A DNA stretch of 17,351 bases from Patescibacteria group bacterium. Lineage in GTDB: Bacteria; Patescibacteriota; JABMPQ01; JAHIRA01. How positions within the stretch are numbered: position 1 is the first letter of the stretch; each line of letters opens with the position of its first letter. Of the stretch, positions 7,405-14,535 are shown one piece after another. Made by a program: the position numbers and the translations under genes. The stretch lies in contig JAHIRA010000046.1 of NCBI GenBank assembly GCA_018818905.1, forward strand, positions 1-17,351. Direction: 5' to 3'. Under the pieces are notes generated by a model that saw only the letters and a program-made list of their open reading frames with translations, did not search any database and was not told the DNA's origin.

Positions 7405-7569
7405 ATGAGAAAGAATGAGTCTCGGAGAACAGAAGAGCTAGAGATTTGGACGAAGGAGGAATATGAGTTCCCCAAGATAATAATTTGGGCGGTTTTGGTA
7501 GTTCCGGGATTGCTACTGGTGTCGCTTGCCATTTTTCTGGTATATGGCATTCTCTTGAAATGCTCATAA
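7405..7569 (+). CDS. Small single-pass membrane protein, 54 residues, unknown function
   Basis: An ATG at 7405 opens a 54-codon frame ending in TAA at 7567-7569. It is preceded by a full-consensus Shine-Dalgarno AGGAGG (7394-7399) five bases upstream. The protein has a charged N-terminal half (MRKNESRRTEELEIWTKEEY, 1-20). One hydrophobic segment follows (about 25-51, IIIWAVLVVPGLLLVSLAIF and on), ending LKCS. The positive residues at the N terminus suggest the charged end stays in the cytoplasm. The unit has its own promoter (7322-7349) and terminator (7596-7624), which strongly supports expression. I recognise no family. It could be a small regulatory or toxin-like membrane peptide, or a subunit of an envelope complex, but nothing in the sequence decides between these. 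It is the only gene in the window with a consensus ribosome binding site. Confidence 0.75.
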   Translation: MRKNESRRTEELEIWTKEEYEFPKIIIWAVLVVPGLLLVSLAIFLVYGILLKCS

Positions 7570-7595
7570 GAATGAGATGCTTTTGTGATCATACT

Positions 7596-7624
7596 GCAGC
7601 CCAAAACCTGAGGGCTGCTTTTTT
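7596..7624 (+). terminator. Intrinsic terminator after the small membrane protein gene
   Basis: GCAGCCC (7596-7602) pairs with GGGCTGC (7612-7618) around a nine-base loop and is followed by six T residues. It closes the short transcription unit that starts near 7356. Confidence 0.9.
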
Positions 7625-7626
7625 AT

Positions 7627-7655
7627 TTGTGATTTCCACAAAAACAATGTATAAT
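7627..7655 (+). promoter_or_regulatory. Promoter of the coiled-coil protein/VirD4-like ATPase operon
   Basis: TTGTGA (7627-7632), a 17-base spacer and a perfect TATAAT (7650-7655) lie immediately after the previous terminator. The leader from about 7662 to 7715 contains a hairpin just before the start codon. Confidence 0.7.
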
Positions 7656-7681
7656 TAACGCAATCAGAAAATTAATTACAG

Positions 7682-7704
7682 AGCTCTGGCTAACGCCTAG
7701 AGTT
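7682..7704 (+). promoter_or_regulatory. Leader hairpin ahead of the coiled-coil protein gene
   Basis: CTCTGGC (7684-7690) pairs with GCC-t-AGAG (7695-7702, one bulged base) around the loop TAAC, and outer pairs reach 7682/7704. It ends 11 bases before the ATG, where a ribosome would bind, and no T-run follows it. It could modulate translation, but this is inferred from position alone. Confidence 0.35.
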
Positions 7705-7715
7705 AAGTTTGGATT

Positions 7716-8231
7716 ATGCCACAAGTCGATCCCAACAAATCAGAATCTCTCAAAGAAATGCTTGAAAAGGGGGCAGAAGTTAGCCCTGATGATTTTGCCG
7801 CCACTCCAGAAGATCTGAAATCAAAACTCCAGGATAAAGAAAGAGAATTAGCCAAGCACAAGGCAGAATTGGCGAAAATCAAGGAAGGGCAAGAAGAAGA
7901 AAAGGTTCCGGAGAAAGAAGTCGTAGTTGAAAGAGAAAGGACAAAAGAAGAACCAACAGAAGATGAAGAGGAGCAAAAAAAGATAGCAGAAGCAAAGAAA
8001 GTCAGAGTCAAGCAAGCTGTTGCTGACGATATTGCTATTATTATGGACTTAGATCAGCCCAAACAAGTTAAGGTCTTGGTGTGGCTGGCCTTAAGAAAGG
8101 GGGTTTATCATGCTTTTGACGTAGCTAAAGGTTTGGGAAGTCCCTATCTTTTGGACGAATTCCACGATGTCATGGTCGATGAGATGCGTGACTTGATGGT
8201 TAAAAAAGGAAAAATAAAAAAACTTCGGTAG
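7716..8231 (+). CDS. Charged coiled-coil protein, partner of the VirD4-like ATPase, function unknown
   Basis: This 171-residue, very charged soluble protein has no signal or membrane segment. Residues about 32-112 are rich in Lys and Glu with heptad-like spacing (KLQDKERELAKHKAELAKI and on), which predicts a coiled coil. The C-terminal part (about 113-171) is a compact helical region, KQVKVLVWLALRKGVYHAFDVAKGL followed by LLDEFHDVMVDEMRDLMVKKGKI. Its pattern is like a small helical or winged-helix domain. It lies six bases before the VirD4-like ATPase gene, with a shared promoter at 7627-7655, so it may act with that ATPase. I do not recognise a named family. The ATG at 7716 is the only good start and has no Shine-Dalgarno. 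Confidence 0.75.
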   Translation: MPQVDPNKSESLKEMLEKGAEVSPDDFAATPEDLKSKLQDKERELAKHKAELAKIKEGQEEEKVPEKEVVVERERTKEEPTEDEEEQKKIAEAKKVRVKQAVADDIAIIMDLDQPKQVKVLVWLALRKGVYHAFDVAKGLGSPYLLDEFHDVMVDEMRDLMVKKGKIKKLR

Positions 8232-8237
8232 ACGAAA

Positions 8238-10832
8238 ATGAGCAGTCTCAGCCTGGTTAATTTACTTCAAGTTCAGGCCGTGCAGATTGGTAATCTCTAT
8301 GTTACCCCACGGGAAATAGGGATGGCCTTGATATCTCTGATGGTGCTTCTTTTTGTTGCCTCTTTTATTGCGGCAGCTTGGCTATATTTTAGGAATAGAA
8401 ACAAACTTCCCAAGTCTCTCAATACCGTGACTTATCTGGTGACTGTGCCCAAGATCAAGAAAATGAAAGAAACAGAATCAGACGAAGAACCGCAAAAAGA
8501 AGAGAAGGATCTTATCTCAATTGCCGAGCAAATGTTTGCCAATTTGTCTGCGGTTTATATACACAACAAGGGTCTAAAGCCCTTTCTTTACGGTAAAGAT
8601 CACCTCGGTTTCGAAATTGTTTCTATCGATGGGGAAATACGTTTTTATATCACCACTCCAAGACGCATCAAAGAATACGTCGAGAAGCACATTCACGCTC
8701 AGTATCCAAAGGCGCAAATTGAAGAATCCGGTGAATACAATATTTTTAGAGAGGGTTATCAAGTTGCTTCTTGCCTTTTGGGTTTAAAAAGGAAGAACTA
8801 TTTCCCGGTTAAAACTTACAAGAATCTAGAAACCGATCCTCTCAATTCTATTACCAATGCTCTCTCAAAGCTAGAAAAAGATGAAGGAGCGGCCATTCAA
8901 ATTCTGGCTAGGCCTGCTCCAGGCAAATGGACCAAGACCGGCAACAAAATTGCCAGAGAGATGATCCAGGGGAAGGGCTATGAAGAAGTCACGGCTAGTT
9001 TCTTGGTGAAAGGAAGTAAATCAATCAGCAAGACGATGATGGACGTCACCAAAACGCAGGACGAAAAAATGCGTCAACAGCAAACGCCGACTACTGAAGA
9101 TGATGATCAAAGAAGACTCACTCAAACAGAAGAGGAGACAATCAAGGCTATTGAGGATAAGTCCAACAAAATGGCTTATGAGACGGTTATCAGGCTTATT
9201 ACCTCATCCAAAACCAAAGAAAGAGCTAGTCTTAATTTGGATAATGTCATTGGGGCTTTCCAACAGTTTAGTTTTCCAACTTTAAATTCATTTACCAGAA
9301 GAAACAGAAATTTGCGACGCCTGGTGGTTGATTTTGTCTTCAGATATTTTGACAAGAAAAGAAGCTTTGTTCTCAATACCGAAGAGCTAGCTTCTGTTTT
9401 TCATTTTCCAACCAAATACAATGAAACTCCCAATGTTCTCTGGTTGACTTCCAAAAAAGCTCCGGCCCCCATCAATCCACCAGCTGAAGGTATTCTGATT
9501 GGCAATAATGTTTATAGAGGGATTACTACTTCAATCAATATTAGTCGTAAGGACAGACTGCGTCATATGTATATTATTGGTAAGACTGGTGGTGGTAAGT
9601 CAACGCTTCTTGAGAATCTTGCTCTTCAAGACATTAGAAACGGTGACGGCGTCTGTGTCGTTGATCCGCATGGTGATTTGGTCGAGAATATTCTTCTGGG
9701 CGTTCCTAAAGAAAGAGCCGAGGATATTGTTATTTTCTCACCTTCCGATATGGAGCGGCCGATTGGACTCAACATGCTAGAGTTTTACAAAGAAGAACAG
9801 AAAGACTTTGTGGTCCAAGAAATGATTTCTATCTTCTACAAACTTTTTCCACCGGAGATGATTGGCCCTATGTTTGAGCACAACATGAGAAATGTCATGT
9901 TAACGCTTATGGCTGATCCTGAAGGAGGAACCATAGTCGAAATTCCTAGAATGTTTACCGATGACGAATTTCAGAAAGAAAAGGTCGCGCTTGTTAAAGA
10001 CCCGGTTGTGAGAGCCTTTTGGGAAAAAGAAATGGCGCAGACTTCTGATTTTCACAAGTCAGAAATGTTGGGGTATTTGATTTCCAAGGTTGGTCGTTTT
10101 GTAGAAAACGAAATGATGAGAAATATTATTGGTCAGCCCAAATCCGGCTTCAATGTCAGGGATATCATGGATAACAAGAAAATTCTTTTGGTCAATCTCT
10201 CCAAAGGTAAAACCGGAGAAGTTAATAGTGATCTTTTGGGTTTGATTATCATTTCCAAAATCCAAATGGCGGCCATGGCCAGAGCAGATTTGCCAGAAGA
10301 GCAGCGCAAAGATTTCTATCTCTACATTGATGAGTTCCAAAACTATACAACAGACAGTATTGCCACAATTCTTTCTGAAGCTAGAAAGTATAAACTTGGC
10401 CTGACCGTAGCTCATCAATACATTGCTCAGTTGACAGCTGGAGAAGGTGGTAAACAAGACACTGCTATTCGAGACGCGATTTTTGGTAACGTAGGCACCA
10501 TTATTTCTTATCGTGTTGGTGTTGACGATGCTGAGACTTTTGCCAAAGAATTTCACCCGGTTTTTGACGATAATGATGTCATGGGGATTGAGAAATACAA
10601 TGTTTACGCCAAATTGATGATAGATGGTACCGCTTCAAAGCCGTTTAATATGGAAATTCCGCCGCCATTGTCGATGACCGGTGGTAATAAAGAGTTAGCT
10701 GATGCTATCAAGCAGCTTTCCAGGCTTAAGTATGGACGTAGCCGAGAAGAAGTTGAAGAGGATATAAATAGACGAGCTCAGCTAGGCGGAGATGCTGGTA
10801 GTCAAGGAGCAAACACTGAACCATCTTTTTGA
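8238..10832 (+). CDS. VirD4/TraG/HerA-like P-loop ATPase, membrane anchored
   Basis: This is an 864-residue protein. A membrane helix near the N terminus (about 28-51) is followed by a charged linker. A domain of roughly 300 residues follows (about 85-400) that I cannot assign, with a charged insert at about 270-310. Next comes an ATPase core of the VirD4/TraG/HerA group: Walker A GKTGGGKST (448-456), then VCVVDPHGDLVENIL, Walker B LYIDEF (695-700), and LGLTVAHQYIAQL as the sensor-like strand. This resembles 'type IV secretory system conjugative DNA transfer' proteins, which I recall as common in Patescibacteria. Relatives pump DNA or protein through a membrane using ATP. The other conjugation genes (relaxase, VirB4, VirB6) are not in the window, so the role could be DNA uptake, partition or secretion. 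It forms a two-gene operon with the coiled-coil protein. Confidence 0.85.
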   Translation: MSSLSLVNLLQVQAVQIGNLYVTPREIGMALISLMVLLFVASFIAAAWLYFRNRNKLPKSLNTVTYLVTVPKIKKMKETESDEEPQKEEKDLISIAEQMFANLSAVYIHNKGLKPFLYGKDHLGFEIVSIDGEIRFYITTPRRIKEYVEKHIHAQYPKAQIEESGEYNIFREGYQVASCLLGLKRKNYFPVKTYKNLETDPLNSITNALSKLEKDEGAAIQILARPAPGKWTKTGNKIAREMIQGKGYEEVTASFLVKGSKSISKTMMDVTKTQDEKMRQQQTPTTEDDDQRRLTQTEEETIKAIEDKSNKMAYETVIRLITSSKTKERASLNLDNVIGAFQQFSFPTLNSFTRRNRNLRRLVVDFVFRYFDKKRSFVLNTEELASVFHFPTKYNETPNVLWLTSKKAPAPINPPAEGILIGNNVYRGITTSINISRKDRLRHMYIIGKTGGGKSTLLENLALQDIRNGDGVCVVDPHGDLVENILLGVPKERAEDIVIFSPSDMERPIGLNMLEFYKEEQKDFVVQEMISIFYKLFPPEMIGPMFEHNMRNVMLTLMADPEGGTIVEIPRMFTDDEFQKEKVALVKDPVVRAFWEKEMAQTSDFHKSEMLGYLISKVGRFVENEMMRNIIGQPKSGFNVRDIMDNKKILLVNLSKGKTGEVNSDLLGLIIISKIQMAAMARADLPEEQRKDFYLYIDEFQNYTTDSIATILSEARKYKLGLTVAHQYIAQLTAGEGGKQDTAIRDAIFGNVGTIISYRVGVDDAETFAKEFHPVFDDNDVMGIEKYNVYAKLMIDGTASKPFNMEIPPPLSMTGGNKELADAIKQLSRLKYGRSREEVEEDINRRAQLGGDAGSQGANTEPSF

Positions 10833-10842
10833 TCATATCCAC

Positions 10843-10873
10843 TTGCGTTTGACAGAGAATATGCTATTATAAT
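10843..10873 (+). promoter_or_regulatory. Promoter of the acidic-tail protein/gtrA/dnaX operon
   Basis: TTGCGT (10843-10848), a 16-base spacer and TATTAT (10865-10870) preceded by TGC give an extended -10 promoter. An overlapping TATAAT at 10868-10873 is also present. A perfect TTGACA at 10849-10854 sits only 13 bases from it, too close for standard spacing. The exact pairing is therefore uncertain, though promoter function is likely. Confidence 0.55.
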
Positions 10874-10926
10874 TGTTACCATTTGATTAAAAAATTGATT
10901 ACATAACATAAAAAGGGAAATAAAAA

Positions 10927-11655
10927 ATGCCGAAAAAAGAGCATGGAAATATTGTTTTAATCCGCCAAATTTTAAAAAGTGCCGAGAATAGTATCAAATC
11001 CGCACAGAAGCTTCTGGACGAGGTCGAAGCACCGCCAAAAGACTCTAAGGGTTCACCAGAAGACCTACAAGAAAAAGCTACTCATCTTTCTGTTATGGAT
11101 GGTGGCAAGATTGTCGAAGGGGTTTTTGACGGACAGAACATGGTTGGCCCAGACGGAAGAATTTTTCCGATTCCAGCCAACTACGCTTCCAAATCAAAAT
11201 TAGTAGAAGGTGATATTCTAAAGTTAACAATTGAAGATGATGGCTCCTTTGTTTTCAAGCAGATTGGCCCAGTTGAGCGCAAAAAGCTGATTGGTGATGT
11301 TATAAAAGAGGAGGGTGGAGAGTTCAGGGTGCAGGTTGAAGACAAGTCCTTCAAAGTCCTTCTTGCTAGTATTACCTACTTCAAGGCCGAAGCTGGTGAC
11401 GAAATCACCATCGTGGTTCCCAAAGACAAAGAGTGTACTTGGGCCGCAGTTGAGAACGTGATTAAGAAAACAAGGACTGATTCTTCTGAGACAGAACCAA
11501 CAGATGAAGATATAGAGGATGTAGATAAAGAATTTAAACCAGTTGACATAGAAAGCGAAGAAGACGAGTTCAAAGAAATTGGGGCAGACGAGGAAGAGAG
11601 CGAAGAAAACGATAATAAAGATAAACTAGACGAAGAAATAGATAAGAATATCTAA
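10927..11655 (+). CDS. Conserved Patescibacteria-type protein with acidic tail, function unknown
   Basis: This 242-residue protein has three parts. Residues 1-38 form a basic/amphipathic helix (IVLIRQILKSAENSIKSAQK). Residues about 55-175 are beta-rich (GKIVEGVFDGQNMVGPDG, then NYASKSKLVEGDILKLTI, then VPKDKECTWAAVENVIKK) and look like a small beta-barrel. Residues about 178-242 are strongly acidic and probably disordered. I recall very similar 'VEGVFDGQ...YASKSKLVEGD' proteins as widespread hypothetical proteins in Patescibacteria, but I know no function. The acidic tail and barrel would suit a nucleic-acid- or ribosome-associated protein, which is only inference. A weak AGGG precedes the ATG. 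It is first in an operon with gtrA and dnaX. Confidence 0.8.
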   Translation: MPKKEHGNIVLIRQILKSAENSIKSAQKLLDEVEAPPKDSKGSPEDLQEKATHLSVMDGGKIVEGVFDGQNMVGPDGRIFPIPANYASKSKLVEGDILKLTIEDDGSFVFKQIGPVERKKLIGDVIKEEGGEFRVQVEDKSFKVLLASITYFKAEAGDEITIVVPKDKECTWAAVENVIKKTRTDSSETEPTDEDIEDVDKEFKPVDIESEEDEFKEIGADEEESEENDNKDKLDEEIDKNI

Positions 11656-11666
11656 GAACAAAAGAA

Positions 11667-12131
11667 GTGTTCAAAAAGCTAGAACAAAAATACAAGACCC
11701 TCTTTCAAATCGTTAAGTTTGCTCTGGTTGGGGGCTTGAACACCGCGTTAGATTTCGCTGTTCTAAATGCTCTTATCTGGGCGACCGGTACCAGTTCTGG
11801 AAAATGGATAATTCTTTTCAACAGTCTAGCTTTCACGGCAGCTGTTATCAATAGCTACATTCTCAATAAGATCTGGACTTTTCAGAGCAAAGAGAAGAAA
11901 GTGGCTTCTCAGTTTGCTCGTTTTATTACAGTATCCTTAATTGGCTGGGTGGTTAATACGGCCATTGTTTTTACAGTGACTACATATATTGATCCCTACT
12001 TTGGCCTAAACGAAACGTTGTGGGCTAATGTGGCCAAGATAGTAGCAACCGGTGTAGCGTTAGTATGGAACTTTATTGGTTACAAGCTCTGGGCTTTTAG
12101 AGACAAGGATCAAGAAACCGAAGTATCATAA
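11667..12131 (+). CDS. GtrA-family membrane protein
   Basis: This 154-residue protein starts at a GTG (11667). The GtrA pattern is clear: FQIVKFALVGGLNTALDF (14-31) in the first helix, INSYILNKIWTF after the second, and KIVATGVALVWNFIGYKLWAF at the end. There are four membrane helices and no long loops. GtrA-family proteins are thought to move lipid-linked sugars such as undecaprenyl-phosphate-glucose across the membrane for surface glycan decoration. This fits the glycosyltransferase cluster at 1-3092. It lies 11 bases after the acidic-tail gene and three bases before dnaX. AAGAA precedes the GTG, which is not a clear ribosome binding site. Confidence 0.9.
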   Translation: MFKKLEQKYKTLFQIVKFALVGGLNTALDFAVLNALIWATGTSSGKWIILFNSLAFTAAVINSYILNKIWTFQSKEKKVASQFARFITVSLIGWVVNTAIVFTVTTYIDPYFGLNETLWANVAKIVATGVALVWNFIGYKLWAFRDKDQETEVS

Positions 12132-12134
12132 TCT

Positions 12135-13778
12135 GTGTCAAATTTAGCTTTATACAGAAAATATCGGCCACAAAGATTTGATGATCTTTACGGCCAAGAA
12201 CACGTTGTTAAGACCCTGCAGAATGCTTTATCTGGTGGGTCTTTTTCGCATGCTTATCTTTTCTTTGGACCACGTGGCACAGGTAAGACGACTTTGGCGC
12301 GCTTGATCGCTAAGGCGCTAAATTGTGAGAAGAGAGAGAAAGGGGACTATGAGCCTTGCAATCAATGTGCTTCATGTCTTGAGATAGATAGGCAAAGCGC
12401 GGTTGATGTTATGGAAATTGATGCCGCTTCCAATAGAGGTATTGATGAAATCCGTGATCTGAGAATTAAGGCCAGGTTGGCGCCGCTAAGACTTGATTAC
12501 AAAGTTTTTATTATTGACGAGGTTCATATGCTGACCAAAGAAGCTTTTGACGCTTTGTTAAAGACTTTGGAAGAACCTCCCAAGAATACACTTTTTGTTT
12601 TAGCCACCACAGAGGCCCAGAAAATTCCCAAAACAATTATTTCTAGGTGCCAATACTTTGAATTGACCAAGATTCCTATTGATCTTTTGAAAGAGTATTT
12701 GAGAAAAATTGCCAAAGAGGAAGATATCCGAATTGATGATGAGTCATTACTCTATTTGACAACTCTTTCTGGTGGTTATGCTAGAGATGCCGTGAGTCTT
12801 TTGGAACAGGTAGCCACTCTTGATAAGATAGATCTGCCACACATCAAGTCTCTTTTGGGAATTCCAGAGGACAAGTATATACTGGATCTTTTGGAGCCTC
12901 TCTTTGCAGGAAAGCTTGATAAAGCTTTTGAAGTTCTAGGGAACGTTTCTGCTACAGGAAACGATCTTGGTCGCTTTGCAGATAGTTTGCTAGAAAAGCT
13001 AAGAAAGATAGTGCTACTTAAGGTTGAAAAAACTGAGAATTCTTCCTATGAGCTGGGGCTAGACAAAAAAGAAATTGCCAAACTGCAAGGTATGTCAGAG
13101 CAAGTCGAGATGGCCAAAGTCACGCGACTTATTAAGGAAATAATCCAGAATCGCAACAATTTCAAAGACGCTAACAATCCAGAGTTATTTTTGGAAATTG
13201 CCCTGGTAGATGTTTTTGCTGAGCAAGAAGAAAGGATTGTCGTAGCCAAAGCGGGAGTTTTGGAAGTTGCAGAGAAAACATTGACTCCTGAAGAAGAGAA
13301 GCCTATTAAAATAAATGAAAAGGTAGAAGCGGTAGTTGAAAACGATAAGACAAAGAGTAAGGAAGTTACTCTAGAAAAACCCAAGAATTTGAAATCCGAC
13401 ATCACTCTTGAAGAAATCAAAAAGAAGTGGCCAGAGTTTGTTGAAGAGCTTAAGCTTTATAACTATTCTCTTTCTGGTCTGGTGAAATCGACTTGCCTTG
13501 TTGGTATAGAAGGTGATAATCTAGTCTTAGCCTGTGATTATAGTTTTCATCAAGAAAGAATCACAGATAACAAAAATGTCAGACTGCTTGAGGATGTGTT
13601 TGAAAAGATATTTTCTGCTAAGCTTCGTTTTGACTGTGTTGTCAAAGATAATTTGTCAAACGAGGATCGCAAAAAAGTTGATGATGCGAAAGAGAAAGCG
13701 GCTAAAGCAGATAAAGAAGCAGCCACAGAGACTATTCAGAATGCGGTTGATGTTTTTGGTGAAGCGGGAAATGTTTAG
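12135..13778 (+). CDS. dnaX: DNA polymerase III subunit gamma/tau
   Basis: This 547-residue clamp-loader subunit starts at a GTG (12135) three bases after the gtrA stop. Landmarks are ALYRKYRPQRFDDLYGQEHV (5-24), Walker A GPRGTGKT (45-52), the zinc module C64, C75-x2-C78-x2-C81, Walker B VFIIDEVHML (124-133), LATTEAQKIPK and the arginine finger SRC (170-172). The C-terminal half is charged and ends in a KEKAAKADKEAA stretch, as in the tau part. It links the replisome and loads the sliding clamp. ybaB and recR, its usual neighbours, are instead with dnaB at 3520-4421 on the other strand. I saw no convincing frameshift signal for a separate gamma product. Confidence 0.97.
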   Translation: MSNLALYRKYRPQRFDDLYGQEHVVKTLQNALSGGSFSHAYLFFGPRGTGKTTLARLIAKALNCEKREKGDYEPCNQCASCLEIDRQSAVDVMEIDAASNRGIDEIRDLRIKARLAPLRLDYKVFIIDEVHMLTKEAFDALLKTLEEPPKNTLFVLATTEAQKIPKTIISRCQYFELTKIPIDLLKEYLRKIAKEEDIRIDDESLLYLTTLSGGYARDAVSLLEQVATLDKIDLPHIKSLLGIPEDKYILDLLEPLFAGKLDKAFEVLGNVSATGNDLGRFADSLLEKLRKIVLLKVEKTENSSYELGLDKKEIAKLQGMSEQVEMAKVTRLIKEIIQNRNNFKDANNPELFLEIALVDVFAEQEERIVVAKAGVLEVAEKTLTPEEEKPIKINEKVEAVVENDKTKSKEVTLEKPKNLKSDITLEEIKKKWPEFVEELKLYNYSLSGLVKSTCLVGIEGDNLVLACDYSFHQERITDNKNVRLLEDVFEKIFSAKLRFDCVVKDNLSNEDRKKVDDAKEKAAKADKEAATETIQNAVDVFGEAGNV

Positions 13779-13803
13779 ATGACAGTAACCTAAAATCTAT
13801 TAT

Positions 13804-13877
13804 TCGGGGCTCGTCTAATGGCAGGACGCCTGGTTTTGGTCCAGGTAATCGGGGTTCGAATCCCTGGCCCCGAGCCA
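13804..13877 (+). tRNA. tRNA-Gln (anticodon UUG)
   Basis: A 74-base cloverleaf with encoded CCA. The acceptor is TCGGGGC (13804-13810) with GCCCCGA (13867-13873), discriminator G13874, and CCA at 13875-13877. The D arm lies at 13813-13827. The anticodon stem is CCTGG/CCAGG (13829-13845) with loop TTTTGGT, giving anticodon TTG. The T loop TTCGAAT lies at 13855-13861. The U1-A72 pair and G73 are glutamine tRNA identity elements. It lies 26 bases after dnaX, probably on the same transcript. Confidence 0.97.
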
Positions 13878-13955
13878 TAATACGCCAAGGCTTTGTATGA
13901 CAGGCCAGTTTTAAATATACAGATTTTTCATATATATCAAAATTAAAATAAAAAC

Positions 13956-14531
13956 ATGGTTAAACAAAAATGGACCACTCTAGTTGTGGTGCTTTTTATT
14001 TTGGGGCTTGTTTCTGTGGGGTGCTTGAAGAAGGACAAAGAGGAGATTGTCTCAGAGGTTGATGTCAGTTCAACAGTCGAAGAACATTGGGCTACTAGCA
14101 CTGATCAGGGCGATATTTATGGGGACGAGGTGACTGGAAGTATTAATGGTCAAGAGATAAATATTGCTAATGTTACCGTGAAAGCCTGGGAAGACGACAA
14201 TTATAGCTGGACCTTTTCGACTTTAGCGCCGGATGAAACTTGTGGTGTAGTTGTTGGTAATGATGCGGTTAATTTTAGTTCCAAGATTTTGAGAGTGGGC
14301 ACTTTTGAAAAGAAGATAGATGAGGAGGTCGAGTTTAATGATTATCACGCCTACTATCACTATGAGCAAGAAGATGGAACGCCCATGAGTGTGAATGTTG
14401 AGTGGTCAGCCAAAATTGTCGTTAAAGAGATCGATGAAGATAATAACAAAATTAAGGGATATGCCAAGGTTGATTTTGATGATGGCACAACCATGATCGA
14501 TGGTAAATTTGAAGCCGATTTGTGTAAATAA
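13956..14531 (+). CDS. Predicted lipoprotein of unknown function
   Basis: This 191-residue protein has an N-terminal signal (KQKWTTLVVVLFILGLVSVGC, broken only by short gaps) whose Cys23 follows V-S-V-G. This is a slightly unusual lipobox, but it sits at the right place for lipid attachment. A short Ser/Thr/acidic linker follows, then a beta-rich domain with repeated aromatic and acidic residues (FNDYHAYYHYEQEDG, then YAKVDFDDGTTMIDGKFEA). Two more cysteines (C100, about, and C190) could form a disulfide outside the cell. I recognise no family. It is preceded by an A+T-rich leader with a weak promoter-like pair (TTGTAT 13893-13898, TATACA 13916-13921) and no Shine-Dalgarno. It is convergent with the deacetylase gene, four bases away. 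Confidence 0.75.
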   Translation: MVKQKWTTLVVVLFILGLVSVGCLKKDKEEIVSEVDVSSTVEEHWATSTDQGDIYGDEVTGSINGQEINIANVTVKAWEDDNYSWTFSTLAPDETCGVVVGNDAVNFSSKILRVGTFEKKIDEEVEFNDYHAYYHYEQEDGTPMSVNVEWSAKIVVKEIDEDNNKIKGYAKVDFDDGTTMIDGKFEADLCK

Positions 14532-14535
14532 AAAA

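Noticed and set aside
7346..7604. Two minus-strand frames across the small membrane-protein unit
   Set aside because: The plus strand has a promoter, a consensus Shine-Dalgarno, a hydrophobic helix and a terminator. The minus frames are Ser/Pro-rich with none of these.
10059..10556. A 165-codon open frame on the minus strand inside the VirD4-like gene
   Set aside because: It lies wholly antisense to conserved ATPase sequence including Walker B, shows no family pattern and has no promoter or ribosome binding site of its own. It is a shadow of the coding strand.
13660..13690. Programmed frameshift in dnaX at a run of six A residues
   Set aside because: The A-run lies close to the C terminus and is not in the A-AAA-AAG phase needed for slippage. 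I see no downstream hairpin.
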